64,000 nt of DNA, taken from positions 1 through 64,000 of the forward strand of contig CAYXTP010000004.1 in NCBI GenBank assembly GCA_964467985.1, given 5' to 3'. Below, piece after piece: positions 26,304 to 35,347 of this stretch. The notes beneath the pieces were generated by a model. That model searched no databases. It was not told the origin of the DNA and saw nothing but the letters and a program-made list of their open reading frames with translations. The position numbers were made by a program, and so were the translations under genes. The stretch comes from GCA-2720975 sp964467985 (GTDB lineage Bacteria; Planctomycetota; UBA1135; GCA-002686595). Position 1 is the stretch's first letter, and each line of letters opens with the position of its first letter.

Positions 26304-26373
26304 CCCCCTGGCTATCGACCTGCAGGGCGCCACTTCTTGAACCCCACCTCCGGATGGACGGTTCGCCGAGGGC

Positions 26374-26402
26374 TAGGACGGAACCGACCCGCGTCGTATG
26401 GT
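26374..26402 (+). promoter_or_regulatory. Promoter of the NatAB-like ABC operon
   Basis: TAGGAC at 26374-26379, a 17-base spacer and TATGGT at 26397-26402, with the -10 ending 9 nt before the ATG at 26412. It lies between the divergent lepB and ABC genes. The -35 is imperfect but resembles the TTGGAC seen upstream of the amidotransferase gene. Confidence 0.45.
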
Positions 26403-26411
26403 CTGCACAGC

Positions 26412-27773
26412 ATGTCGACTCCGCAACACCTCTCGCCCCTGTTGGGCGCCTGGATGGTAACGAAGAAGGAGCTCACCGAGAGCTTGAGAGACCGGGCCAC
26501 GGTGATCTACGCCTTCGTCCTACCCATTTGCATGTACCCCGTCATGTTCTGGGTCATGCTCCAGGGGGCCCTCGTGCTTCAGGGCCAAAATGAGAAGACA
26601 GAAGTCACGCTGGGCATTGCGGCCGCCGGAGTTCCGGCTCTGGAGCACACGCTGGCAACAGAGGCATTGACCGTAGCCTTGGCGGACAGTCTGCCCGAGG
26701 GGTCGGAATCGGCAGCAAGTGACGCCGAGCCCACTCAGGCCAATCCGCTGCAGCTTGCTTGGGCCACCAAGCCCTTGGATCTGGCCCAAGCAGAGGACTG
26801 GCTACTGACGGGCAACCCAGGTGATTCGGAAATCGATGCGGGAGTCGCCGCAGCGCCGGATGCCGTGCTGTTCTTGGAGCCGCTGACCCTTCTACACACC
26901 AGCACGAAGAGCGCATCCAACCTGGCTAGGGAGCGCGCACGAGCACGCATCCAGAAACACGCAACCTCCCTACGCTTGCAGGCGGCGCGCGCGGCAGGGC
27001 TCGATCCGGCAGACCTGGAGCCCATCAAAATCGTCGCCGTGGATCTTGCCGAGCGAGGGGCCAAGGGAGCCGTCGTCCTGGCCTCGTTGTTGCCGCTAAT
27101 GTTGGTGGTGATGGCCGTACTGGGGTCGTTCTTCCCGGCGGTAGACTTGACCGCGGGCGAAAAAGAACGCGGCACATCAGAGACCACCCTGCTCCTGCCC
27201 CTCCCGCGCTCATCCATCATCACGGGCAAGATCCTGGCCGTCGGAACACTGTCCATGACTGCCACGGCCTTGAGCCTCTTCGCGCTGGGGTTGTCGGCCG
27301 AGAACCTGTTGGCGGGGGTGGCGAGCAAGGTCGATGTGAAGGTGGCCATTCCAACGATCGCACTGTTTGGCGCGATCCCTCTTTCGTTGTTCTTCTCCCT
27401 CTTCGTGAGCGCCGTGCTCACGGCCTGCGCCTCTTTGGCCGCAACGTTCAAGGAAGGGCAGGCGCTGCTGGGTCCCGTTCAGATGGTGTTCATGCTGCCC
27501 GCCATGATCGGGATCATCCCTGGGATACAGCTCAACTACACGTGGGCCCTGGTACCGATCGTCAACGTCGTGCTGGCCTTTCGAGCCCTTCTCATGGGGC
27601 AGACCTTGATTGGCCCCTACTGCGTCACCGCAGTGGCCTTGTGTTTTTACGCTTGGCTCGCACTGCGGCTTGCCCTGCACCTGCTCTCGCGTGAGTCGGT
27701 GCAGCTGGCTGGCAAGACCTTGCCCCTGGCGCGCTTGTTCAAGACCCTCCGCAGCACCTCTTCCACTCGCTAG
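26412..27773 (+). CDS. ABC-2 permease, NatB-like
   Basis: A 453-residue membrane protein from ATG 26412 (an upstream in-frame ATG at 26337 precedes the candidate promoter). It starts with a cytosolic segment containing KKELTESLRDRATVIYAF, then one membrane helix, a large extracytoplasmic domain at about 60-225, and five or more helices, the architecture of the NatB Na+-exporter permease. The phrase GEKERGTSETTLLLPLPRS between helices is the ABC-2/NatB coupling helix. First gene of a three-gene set with an ATPase 6 bases downstream and a second, larger permease. Sodium as cargo is inferred from the family. Confidence 0.88.
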   Translation: MSTPQHLSPLLGAWMVTKKELTESLRDRATVIYAFVLPICMYPVMFWVMLQGALVLQGQNEKTEVTLGIAAAGVPALEHTLATEALTVALADSLPEGSESAASDAEPTQANPLQLAWATKPLDLAQAEDWLLTGNPGDSEIDAGVAAAPDAVLFLEPLTLLHTSTKSASNLARERARARIQKHATSLRLQAARAAGLDPADLEPIKIVAVDLAERGAKGAVVLASLLPLMLVVMAVLGSFFPAVDLTAGEKERGTSETTLLLPLPRSSIITGKILAVGTLSMTATALSLFALGLSAENLLAGVASKVDVKVAIPTIALFGAIPLSLFFSLFVSAVLTACASLAATFKEGQALLGPVQMVFMLPAMIGIIPGIQLNYTWALVPIVNVVLAFRALLMGQTLIGPYCVTAVALCFYAWLALRLALHLLSRESVQLAGKTLPLARLFKTLRSTSSTR

Positions 27774-27779
27774 ATCACC

Positions 27780-28577
27780 ATGTTGCCCCTGCCCATTCGC
27801 ACCAAGGACCTGTGCAAGACCTTCGAAGATCCCAAGCGTGGTTCCGTTCACGCGGTTCGCGATCTGAACTTGGAATGCCGGCCAGGTGAAATCTTTGGAC
27901 TGCTCGGACCCAACGGCGCCGGCAAGACCACCACCCTGCGCATGCTCTCCACGATCTTGGCCCCCACTTCAGGGGAAGCCGAGTTGGCCGGCATTCGAGT
28001 CGGCGACGATCCGCTCGGAGTGCGCCGCTGCTTGGGTTTCCTCTCGGGCAGCACGGGTCTGTACCCAAGGCTGACGGCGCGCGAGATCCTCGAGTACTTC
28101 GGGCGCTTGCACGGCTTGCAGGAGGACTTCCTGCAAGAGCGAGTCGAGACACTACTCGACACCTTCACGATCCGCCCCTTTGCGGATGGCCGCTGTGAGT
28201 CTCTCTCGACAGGTCAGCGCCAACGGGTGTCCATCGCGCGTGCCGTCCTGCACGACCCGGAAGTTCTGATCTTGGACGAGCCCACCACGGGTCTCGACAT
28301 CCTGGCTGCCAGTGACATGATTCAATTCATCCAGTCACGCAAGGAAGCCGGCACCTGCGTGCTGTTCTCGACTCACATCTTGTCCGAGGCCGAGCGCCTC
28401 TGCGACCGCATCGGAGTGATCGACCGCGGCCGGCTACTGGCGGTGGGCAGCCTGGATGAATTGCGAGCTCAAACCGGCAAGGAGTGGCTCGAGGATGTAT
28501 TCCGTGCCTTGGTCGAGCAAGCCGATCCAAGTGAGGACGCGGGCGAGCAAGATCAGGAGCCTCTGGCAACAGCCTGA
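27780..28577 (+). CDS. ABC transporter ATP-binding protein, NatA-like
   Basis: A 265-residue ABC ATPase with Walker A GPNGAGKTT at 43-51, signature LSTGQRQRVSIARA, Walker B LILDEPTTGLD and an H-loop in FSTHILSEAERLC. Length and the full canonical motifs match NatA, the engine of the Na+-extruding NatAB ABC-2 system. It lies 6 bases after one permease and overlaps the ATG of the second by one base, so one ATPase probably serves a heterodimer of the two unequal permeases. Confidence 0.93.
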   Translation: MLPLPIRTKDLCKTFEDPKRGSVHAVRDLNLECRPGEIFGLLGPNGAGKTTTLRMLSTILAPTSGEAELAGIRVGDDPLGVRRCLGFLSGSTGLYPRLTAREILEYFGRLHGLQEDFLQERVETLLDTFTIRPFADGRCESLSTGQRQRVSIARAVLHDPEVLILDEPTTGLDILAASDMIQFIQSRKEAGTCVLFSTHILSEAERLCDRIGVIDRGRLLAVGSLDELRAQTGKEWLEDVFRALVEQADPSEDAGEQDQEPLATA

Positions 28578-30649
28578 TGACCGCCCCGTCCCTCCCCTCA
28601 CCGCGGCACCAGGCGCGAGTCCTCTGGCGCTGCGAAATCCGCCAGCTACTGCGGGACCGCCGTGCCTTGTTTGCAGGGGTCCTGCTACCCGCCCTGCTCT
28701 ACCCGCTTCTCTTCTGGAGCCAGGGCAAGGTGGAGTCCGTGGCAGAGGGCATCATGGCCGAGCGTGAGCTCACGGTTGCCATGAACCTGGATGACCTGGA
28801 CGCGCAACTCGAAGCGGACTTGCGTGCCGGCCTGTTGGAGAGCGGCGAAGTCACGCTCGTCGATCTCGAGTCCGCCGCGGACACGAGCTCCCTCTGGGAG
28901 AAAGAAGAAGCTCAGTCAACGGATTCCGATTCCCCCGCCCCGGCATTGCGGTCAACCAGGCTGGACCTGCTCGGAGAGGCGGATGCGCTGCTAGTGGGCC
29001 GCTCCTCTCCGGACCAGCCGGACGCCTATCAGTTCCGGGTCTTCTTCGACGTGCAAAGAGATGACTCGCGCGAAGCGAGTAGTCGGGCGCGCAAGGTCGT
29101 CGGTGCACTGGCCACGAAGTGGCGCAACGCGCGCCTCGAGAGTTTGCCGGGTGGCGACCCGGCTGCGCATCTGTCCGTCGAGTCCACCGATATCGCCAGC
29201 CCCGAGGACAAGAGCGGGGCTGGACTGGGACGACTGCTACCGATCTTCTCCCTGCTGATGCTGCTCTCTGGCGGAGCCTTCGCTGCCCTGGGCGCCTTCG
29301 CCGGAGAGAGGGAGGGCAAGACCCTCGAGACCCTCCTGGTCCAGCCCGTGCCCTCGTGGGTGGTGGCCATGGGCAAGTACGGAGCCGTCCTGTGCGCGGG
29401 CATGGCCACCTTGGCCATCAACTTGGTCAGCCTGGGTCTCTGCACAAGCCAGGGCTTGGTCGACCTACCCGGCCTCTCCGACGGCTCGCTGACCCTGCCC
29501 CCAGCCAGGCTGCTCGCGGCCCTGTTGTACTTGCCAGCTTGCGCCTTGATCGCCGCACTGCTGTGTTTGTTCTGCGGCAAAGCGCGCAGCTACCGCGAGG
29601 GTCAATTCACCCTGATCCCGGTCATGTTGATGGCCGTGTTGCCGTCCCTATTGGTTCTCCGGCCGGATCTTGAAGCTACCCCCTTGCTGAGTGTCGTGCC
29701 GTTTGCGGGTCCCGCGTTGCTGCTGCGCGACGGCTTGGCGGGACAGTTCTTTCTGCTTCCGACTCTACTCATGCTGGCCAGCCACGGGCTCTGGACCTGG
29801 CTCGTGCTCCGGCGGCTGACTGGAGTTCTCGACGCGGAGCGCATCCTGTCGAGCAAGGATGTCTCAGCCGAGGCGGGCCAACGCAGCCTCTCGGCGGGTC
29901 ATGGCAAGGCCTGGGCGTTTGTGGGGGTCCTCGCCCTGTACTTGGTGGGTTCGCGCTTGCAGCAGTGGAGCTTCACTTGGGGCTTGGGACTGAGCCTCTG
30001 GGGTCTGCTGGGAATTCTGACGCTCCTGCTGCTCCGCACTCGGCCCGCCCCCACGCGCGATGTGTCACGAACTCAGTTTCTTTCGCTGCGCTGGCCGGAG
30101 GGCACCCAGCTGCTAGGTGCCACGCTCCTCATCCCAGCGCTGGTGGTCTTGATGGTGAAGGTCTACCTGCCATTCCAAAGCCAGGTCTTGCCCCTGCCGC
30201 AGTCCGCCACCGTCGACGCCGGACTCCTGGCTACCCTTGAAGCCTTGCACCCTGCGCTGCTCGTGTTTCTGATGGCCATTTCTCCAGCCATTTGCGAGGA
30301 GCTCTTCTTCCGCGGAGCCGTGCTGGGCAGCTTGCGGCGCGGGCTGTCACCCATGCGGGCCCTGCTCTGGCAAGCCCTCTTTTTTGGTGCGGCCCACGCC
30401 AGCCTGTACCGCATCGTGCCCACTGCCAGTCTGGGTTTGTTATTGGGAGCGCTGACCCTGCGGACAAGAAGCTTGCTTCCGGCGATTCTCGTCCATGCTG
30501 GCTACAACACGGTGGTCGTCCTCAACTCCATGGACCGCATCGCACTCGAGGGCGTCGCCTTCTGGAGCTACGGACCCTGGCTGGCCCTACCCGGCGTGCT
30601 CCTCCTGGCACGCCGCACACCGCAGGCCTCCCAGGCTGAGGACAACTAG
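28577..30649 (+). CDS. ABC-2 permease fused to CPBP intramembrane protease
   Basis: A 690-residue membrane protein. Residues 1-420 form a NatB-like ABC-2 permease with a first helix after LLRDRRALFAG, an extracytoplasmic domain, and the coupling phrase GEREGKTLETLLVQPVPS. Residues 450-690 form a CPBP (Abi) intramembrane metalloprotease with all three motifs: EELFFR at 574-579, FGAAH at 603-607 and HAGYN at 640-644, so the protease is predicted active. CPBP enzymes include Rce1-like prenyl proteases and immunity proteins. Known bacterial proteins share this fusion, but the reason for coupling export and proteolysis is unclear. Its stop shares CTAG with the convergent gene. Confidence 0.9.
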   Translation: MTAPSLPSPRHQARVLWRCEIRQLLRDRRALFAGVLLPALLYPLLFWSQGKVESVAEGIMAERELTVAMNLDDLDAQLEADLRAGLLESGEVTLVDLESAADTSSLWEKEEAQSTDSDSPAPALRSTRLDLLGEADALLVGRSSPDQPDAYQFRVFFDVQRDDSREASSRARKVVGALATKWRNARLESLPGGDPAAHLSVESTDIASPEDKSGAGLGRLLPIFSLLMLLSGGAFAALGAFAGEREGKTLETLLVQPVPSWVVAMGKYGAVLCAGMATLAINLVSLGLCTSQGLVDLPGLSDGSLTLPPARLLAALLYLPACALIAALLCLFCGKARSYREGQFTLIPVMLMAVLPSLLVLRPDLEATPLLSVVPFAGPALLLRDGLAGQFFLLPTLLMLASHGLWTWLVLRRLTGVLDAERILSSKDVSAEAGQRSLSAGHGKAWAFVGVLALYLVGSRLQQWSFTWGLGLSLWGLLGILTLLLLRTRPAPTRDVSRTQFLSLRWPEGTQLLGATLLIPALVVLMVKVYLPFQSQVLPLPQSATVDAGLLATLEALHPALLVFLMAISPAICEELFFRGAVLGSLRRGLSPMRALLWQALFFGAAHASLYRIVPTASLGLLLGALTLRTRSLLPAILVHAGYNTVVVLNSMDRIALEGVAFWSYGPWLALPGVLLLARRTPQASQAEDN

Positions 30650-31890
30650 TCGGTCAGAAGAGTGATCTCGACCAGGGCCGGCATGTGCTCGCCGGCGTCT
30701 TGGTAAGCCCCGAGCGCCCCGGTCGATGTGGCCACAAGGCGCAAGAATCCGTCTCCCCGACCGCCATGCACCTGGGCCAACTCCTCAACGGCCGAAGGGT
30801 CCCCCCGAATCGGGATCCGCCGCGCACACCAGCGGGCACGCCCCTCAGGACCCTCTAGCCAAGTCACCAACAGGGAGCCATCGGGCAGGGCGCAAGTGTC
30901 CACACGACCCACGGGCAGACCTAGGTCCAAGCGCACCGGCGGCGCAAATTCCGGGCGCGCGCCTGCGGCTAGGGGCGCGCAGGAAACAAGCACGCGCGAC
31001 TCGCCCCCCCCAGCGCTGAACCAGGCCACACTGACGCGCTCAGGGGTGGCCGTGATCGATGGACCGTTTACCGGGCAGGCGGGGATGTGCCATCCGTCGT
31101 CAAAGAGGGACTGCGGCTCGCTGAAGGACGCTGGGTCCTGCGGATCTCCGATGCACCAGGATATGTCGCGAATCTCGCCTTCACTGCGGTCGCGCCAGAT
31201 CACCAACACGCGCCCGTCGGGCAATCGCGCCACATCCGTTTGGCAGCAACTACAAACACGATCGTCCAAGCAGAATTCTGGGCCCAATACACCCTGCATG
31301 GAGACGCTGCGCGCAAACAAGCCCATGGATGCCGTGGGGTCCATGTCCCCCTCCTCATCCAACGTGTCGCGTCCGTCGAGCCACACCGCGAAGGACTGCT
31401 GCGCTCCAAGGGCGGTCAGGGTTACAAAGCCATGCTCCACCGGGCTCGTGTCTTCGTGCAGCCAAGCCTCCCCCCCTTGCCAGCCGAGTCGTACGCCATA
31501 AGCAAAGGTGCTCTCCCCTATTTTTTGCAACCAAGCGGCGATGCGCCCGTTCGGCCCCACCACCAAGTCGGGGAAGTCGGCCCAATTCACAAACCAATTC
31601 TGCCCCGAGGCCAGCACACTCGGTTTGTCCCACGTGCCCTGCGCAAGTTTCGAGCGCCGCAGTTGGACCTGGCCTTGTTGCTTGCGCGTCCAAATCATGT
31701 GCACACCTCCCTGCGCGTCAGCCACGAGGCGCGGCCAGACACCGCTCTCGTCCGGTCCCTCAAAAGGGGTCACGCGCAGCGACGCGGCAGGCTCATCCTG
31801 ACTGTGTGCAGCCGGCGTGTCCTGTTCAAAGGCCAAGGAGCCTGCGAGCAGAGCGGCGCAGCAGACGCTCCCTCCGAGAATCGTACGCAT
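30646..31890 (-). CDS. Secreted sialidase-like (BNR repeat) protein
   Basis: A 414-residue exported protein with a signal peptide (MRTILGGSVCCAALLAGSLA). Repeating beta-strand blocks with G/D-G-x-x-x-x-x-W-type turns (VADAQGGVHMIWTRK, VGPNGRIAAWLQ, LPDGRVLVIWRD, LPDGSLLVTWLEG) suggest a six-bladed sialidase-type propeller. The sialidase Arg triad cannot be recognised with confidence, so enzymatic activity is uncertain. Cysteines near 195-197 (VCSCCQTDVARL) could bind a metal or form disulphides. One of few genes here with a strong Shine-Dalgarno. Ends in a CTAG shared with the ABC-CPBP gene. Confidence 0.8.
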   Translation of the reverse strand: MRTILGGSVCCAALLAGSLAFEQDTPAAHSQDEPAASLRVTPFEGPDESGVWPRLVADAQGGVHMIWTRKQQGQVQLRRSKLAQGTWDKPSVLASGQNWFVNWADFPDLVVGPNGRIAAWLQKIGESTFAYGVRLGWQGGEAWLHEDTSPVEHGFVTLTALGAQQSFAVWLDGRDTLDEEGDMDPTASMGLFARSVSMQGVLGPEFCLDDRVCSCCQTDVARLPDGRVLVIWRDRSEGEIRDISWCIGDPQDPASFSEPQSLFDDGWHIPACPVNGPSITATPERVSVAWFSAGGGESRVLVSCAPLAAGARPEFAPPVRLDLGLPVGRVDTCALPDGSLLVTWLEGPEGRARWCARRIPIRGDPSAVEELAQVHGGRGDGFLRLVATSTGALGAYQDAGEHMPALVEITLLTD

Positions 31891-31896
31891 GTCAGT

Positions 31897-31903
31897 TCAC
31901 CTC
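31897..31903 (-). promoter_or_regulatory. Strong Shine-Dalgarno of the sialidase-like gene
   Basis: On the minus strand gaggtga stands 6 nt before the ATG at 31890, an ideal spacing. It contrasts with the many genes in this window that have no such site. Confidence 0.65.
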
Positions 31904-32135
31904 ACTACAAATGGCTCTCAAGCCGGATAGCAGCCCGTCGGGGATGCCCCTTTGGGGAATCGTCTCGGCCCCAGAGGTTGTACGGCATTCGCCTGTGATT
32001 CTGGCATGCGTCCTGGAATCCGGCCCGCCGCGGGAATGAGCGTGCATCCGAATTCAGTCGAGACGCACCTGCCCCCCACAATCCAGTCTTCCATCACGCC
32101 GGGACCGTCGCTTCCCAGAGTCCTACGAAGTGGGC

Positions 32136-32252
32136 TCAGCCCTTCTTTTGCGCGCGAACCTTGGCAGTGTGCTTTCCAGCACCCATGCCCATCTTGCGCA
32201 CGCGCTTGCGACCACGGGTGGGTCCACCAGCTTTGATTTGGGATTTGGCCAT
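32136..32252 (-). CDS. 38-residue strongly basic small protein
   Basis: A complete ATG-to-TGA reading frame encodes MAKSQIKAGGPTRGRKRVRK followed by a second half that includes MGMGAGKHTAKVRAQKKG. It has 13 Lys/Arg, one His and no acidic residue in 38 positions, and uses codons preferred by abundant proteins (AAG, CGC/CGT, GGC/GGT, ACC). Composition resembles small ribosomal or nucleoid proteins (compare bTHX or bL36 size class), but I do not recognise the family. It sits alone in a 538-bp gap between a minus-strand gene and the divergent ApaH gene. No good Shine-Dalgarno is visible. Reality of the gene is likely but unproven. Confidence 0.6.
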   Translation of the reverse strand: MAKSQIKAGGPTRGRKRVRKMGMGAGKHTAKVRAQKKG

Positions 32253-32393
32253 GGCTTCGTAGGGGGTCAGCAGGGGGTCTACTGGGGGTTCGAGCGGCAA
32301 TCCGGTCCATTCCGGGCGCAGATTGAGGGCGGAGTTGTACCGCCTGAGCAGGTGACTGACAAGGGCCGCCGGGCCCGAACTGCGGTCTCAGGA

Positions 32394-32421
32394 TTGCCCA
32401 GGCCCCCGGGCAGGCGATACT
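32394..32421 (+). promoter_or_regulatory. Promoter of the ApaH-like gene
   Basis: TTGCCC at 32394-32399, a 16-base spacer and GATACT at 32416-32421, ending 7 nt before the ATG at 32429. Located in a divergent intergenic region; again little or no 5' leader is predicted. Confidence 0.45.
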
Positions 32422-32428
32422 GGACCCC

Positions 32429-33211
32429 ATGCCTGCGCCCCGCCCTCCTTCTTCCGGCTCCACTCGCCGGCGTATCTTCATTGGGGACATTCAAGGCTGC
32501 CGAGAGGAGCTCGAACTCCTGCTGGAGAAACTGAACCTGGATCCCAGCCGGGACGAGATCCATCCCGTCGGGGACCTGGTCAACCGCGGGCCTGATTCCG
32601 CTGGGGTCCTGCGCATCATGCGCGACCTGGATGTAGGTGGTGTACTCGGTAACCACGACCTGCACACCCTGCGCGTCGCCGCCGGCAGTCGACAGCCGGG
32701 CAAGCGGGACACGCTCACGGATCTATTCGCCGCGGACGACTGCTCAACACTCCTCGAGTGGTTAGGCCAACGCCCATTGATCCGCGTTTGGCCCGACCTG
32801 ATCTGCGTCCACGCGGGGGTGCACCCAGCCTGGGTGGATCCGGAAGAAGCCCTACAGGGCATCGACCCCTTGAAGGTCGACCCGCGCAGCGACTTCGTCA
32901 CCCGAGTCCGTTACTGCGCGCCCGACGGCTCGCGACCTGAGAAGGACTGGCCAGCGCCGGAAGCACCCCAACGTCCCTGGCATGAGTACTGGCAGGAGCG
33001 TAGCGGGGAGCGCCGCACGGTCGTCTACGGTCACTGGGCAAGCGCCGGTCTAGTGAGCAAGCCGCGTGTCCGCGGTTTGGACACGGGTTGTGTATGGGGC
33101 CGGCGTCTCACCGCGTGGATCGCCGATGAGGATCGCCACGTGCATGTGGATGCTCTCAGGGTGCACTCTGCCAGCACCTTCTCGCCTAAGGAGAGCGATG
33201 GGAACAGCTGA
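32429..33211 (+). CDS. apaH: ApaH-like diadenosine tetraphosphatase
   Basis: A 260-residue metallophosphoesterase. Motifs in order are GDIQGC (Asp20; Gln where E. coli ApaH has His), GDLVNRGPDS (Asp49), GNHDLHTLRVAAG (Asn75/His76), a His in CVHAGVHPAW and a C-terminal YGHWA. The GNHDLH and HAGVHP context is specific to ApaH, which splits Ap4A into two ADP and also removes Np4 caps from RNA. Loss of the first His, seen in other ApaH-like proteins, may change metal use. ATG at 32429 fits the upstream promoter. It overlaps the next gene by 14 bases. Confidence 0.88.
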   Translation: MPAPRPPSSGSTRRRIFIGDIQGCREELELLLEKLNLDPSRDEIHPVGDLVNRGPDSAGVLRIMRDLDVGGVLGNHDLHTLRVAAGSRQPGKRDTLTDLFAADDCSTLLEWLGQRPLIRVWPDLICVHAGVHPAWVDPEEALQGIDPLKVDPRSDFVTRVRYCAPDGSRPEKDWPAPEAPQRPWHEYWQERSGERRTVVYGHWASAGLVSKPRVRGLDTGCVWGRRLTAWIADEDRHVHVDALRVHSASTFSPKESDGNS

Positions 33212-34208
33212 GACTGAACCTCTTACACGTTTCATCGCCATCGAAGAGGCGATCGTTCCCAAGCGCACGATGTTCTGTGACGGCAAGGTCCTGCGCGCGT
33301 CCTGCCTGGGCTTGATCCGTGCGCCGGGGAGTCCCGAGCAGCTGGCCAGTCAATTTCACCAAACGGCAGCTGAGTTGCGGCGAGGTGCAGGTTGGTTTGG
33401 GTCACTCAATAGCGAAGTCCGCTTCGCCGTCGCGGCCAGTCTCGTGCGCCGCGGCCAATCGGCTGGCGCTTTCGCTGTCGAGCTGGACCGAGTGCAGGCC
33501 ATGTTTCGGGAAGAACGCTTGCCCCGCGGAGGCTCCCTGGAGGTCCTGGCCATCCTGCTGCTCAGCGGCAGTCAGGAAAACCTGGCCACCCCACGCGGCA
33601 GCGTAGAAAGGCTGGCGCTCTTCTACCGCGCCATGAAGAGCCGCAAGCGCCTGCTCACGGGCACGGACGACTACCCGGCCTGCGCATTGCTCTGCTCGGA
33701 GCCGGGCAGGGAGGTCGAAGTACTCGATCGCGTCGATGCACTCTACGAGGGACTCAAGGCGCGGGGGTTGCGCCGCGGCAATGCCCTGCAGCGGACCTCG
33801 CACCTGTTGCACTTCAGCACGCAGCCCGATGGACCTGTACTCGATCGATTCAGCGACCTGTTCGGGTGTTTTCGCCACGCCGGCCTGCGCATGGGCGAGC
33901 GGGACTACGGTCTGGTAGCCACGCTCTGCTTTCTCGCTATGGAAGCTGAGAGGGTGGTGGATACCGTCCTCGGTCAGCGCCGAACCCTACTTGAGACTAG
34001 CGGAGCGCGTGGCAAGCAAGAGGGTTTTGAGCTAGCCACAAGCACGGCTTTTCAGACCCTCACTCTCGAAGCTGACCGTACGCAAGGCGCTCTCGCCGGC
34101 TGGACTCCGGACATTCCACGATTGCTGATGGTCACCAACATGCTCGCCGCCCAGGAAGCCGCCATGGTCGCTGCCGCCGCGTCCACGGTGCTCGTCGTTA
34201 CCCACTAG
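33198..34208 (+). CDS. DUF4003-like protein
   Basis: A 336-residue, mostly alpha-helical cytosolic protein. The ATG at 33198, preceded by a purine-rich aaggagagcg, overlaps the end of the ApaH-like gene by 14 bases, so the two are coupled. Phrases such as LAILLLSGSQ, YRAMKSRKRLLTGTDDYPACALL and LKARGLRRGNALQRTSHLLHF match my recollection of the DUF4003 family, of unknown function. No catalytic motif, signal peptide or membrane helix is visible. It ends in a CTAG that also contains the stop codon of the convergent methyltransferase gene. Confidence 0.75.
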   Translation: MGTAETEPLTRFIAIEEAIVPKRTMFCDGKVLRASCLGLIRAPGSPEQLASQFHQTAAELRRGAGWFGSLNSEVRFAVAASLVRRGQSAGAFAVELDRVQAMFREERLPRGGSLEVLAILLLSGSQENLATPRGSVERLALFYRAMKSRKRLLTGTDDYPACALLCSEPGREVEVLDRVDALYEGLKARGLRRGNALQRTSHLLHFSTQPDGPVLDRFSDLFGCFRHAGLRMGERDYGLVATLCFLAMEAERVVDTVLGQRRTLLETSGARGKQEGFELATSTAFQTLTLEADRTQGALAGWTPDIPRLLMVTNMLAAQEAAMVAAAASTVLVVTH

Positions 34209-35335
34209 AGGCGACCCAAGATCAGCTCGCAGGGGATGGAGCCATTCTGGAGGGTGCGACGCTCGAGACTGGGCAGCTCGAGGCGCTGGGCCAGGTCCGG
34301 ATTTCCACTCAGCAGGGCCAGGGAGAAACCCTCACAGCGCTCGCGTAGCAGTCGTCCGAAATCCCGGTAGAGGGGGATCAGCTTGCGCTCGTCCCCCACT
34401 CGCTCTCCGTAGGGCGGATTGCAAACGATCCAACCGTTCCAGCCCGGACGTGGGGCGAATTCCAGGGCCTGGGCCACGTCAATTTCGCAGGCTCCGGCCA
34501 ATCCCGCGCCTTCCAAGTTCTTGACGGTCTCGGCCACCCGCGCCCGATCGGAATCGAAACCCAGCAGGCGCAACTTGCGCGGCAGTTCGCCCGTGGCCGA
34601 AGCCTCAGCATGCACGGCGGCGTAGGCCGCGGCATCGTGTCCAGGCCAGCCCTCAAATCCGAAGCGCGAACGGAAGACGCCAGGCGCCTTGCCCGCAGCG
34701 ATCAGGGCCGCTTCCACCAGTAGGGTCCCGCTGCCACAAAAGGGGTCGATCAGTGGCGAGCGACGATCCCAGCCCGAAGCCAAGACCACAGCCGCGGCCA
34801 GGGTCTCAGCCAGGGGTGCGATGCCCTGGGCCCGTCGCCAACCACGCTTGTGCAAGGACTCGCCGGAGCTATCCAATGAAAGGGTGGCGCGATCCCTGTA
34901 CAGGTGCAGATGCAACCGCAGGTCTGGGTCTTCGCGCACCACATCGGGTCGCGTGCCGTCCGCAGTCCGCAGTCGATCGACGACAGCATCCTTCACGCGC
35001 TGCGCCACGTAGCGCGAGTGATCCAGATTGGATTCTCGACACTGGGCATCGACCCACAGCGTCCCGCCCGGCGACAGGTGTGCGGCCCAGTCCAAGCTAG
35101 CCACCTCTTTGTACAGGGCGTCCTCATCCGGGGCATGAAAGCGCTCGAGCCGCAGCAACACGCGCACGGCGGTTCGCAGCCAAAGATTGGCTTTCCAGCA
35201 GTCCTGCAGGGTGCCTTCAAAGCGTACCCCGCCCACCTGCTGCTCGGCCCGAGCCAAACCAAGTGCTCGTACCTCTGCGAAGAGTAGGGGCTCCACGCCG
35301 GGGGCGCAGGTAGCAAAGAATGTGTGGCGGGTCAT
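34205..35335 (-). CDS. RlmL-type 23S rRNA (guanine-N2)-methyltransferase
   Basis: A 376-residue RNA methyltransferase. Residues 1-155 form the ferredoxin-like plus THUMP domain; the catalytic domain has the SAM-related box DPFCGSGTLLVEAALIAAG near 205 and the N6/N2 amino-methylase motif NPPYGERVG near 310. This matches the N-terminal half of E. coli RlmKL, which makes m2G2445 in 23S rRNA; the RlmK half is absent. It lies 12 bases after the DprE1-like gene on the same strand, and a TAGCAT hexamer 9 nt upstream of the ATG may give it a separate start. Its stop lies in CTAG shared with the DUF4003-like gene. Confidence 0.9.
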   Translation of the reverse strand: MTRHTFFATCAPGVEPLLFAEVRALGLARAEQQVGGVRFEGTLQDCWKANLWLRTAVRVLLRLERFHAPDEDALYKEVASLDWAAHLSPGGTLWVDAQCRESNLDHSRYVAQRVKDAVVDRLRTADGTRPDVVREDPDLRLHLHLYRDRATLSLDSSGESLHKRGWRRAQGIAPLAETLAAAVVLASGWDRRSPLIDPFCGSGTLLVEAALIAAGKAPGVFRSRFGFEGWPGHDAAAYAAVHAEASATGELPRKLRLLGFDSDRARVAETVKNLEGAGLAGACEIDVAQALEFAPRPGWNGWIVCNPPYGERVGDERKLIPLYRDFGRLLRERCEGFSLALLSGNPDLAQRLELPSLERRTLQNGSIPCELILGRL

Positions 35336-35347
35336 GGCGCGCGAATG

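Noticed and set aside
31918..32490. A 190-codon minus-strand frame across the gap before the ApaH-like gene
   Set aside because: It overlaps the ApaH start and promoter, is Pro/Arg-rich and resembles no protein; the 38-residue basic frame inside the region is more convincing.
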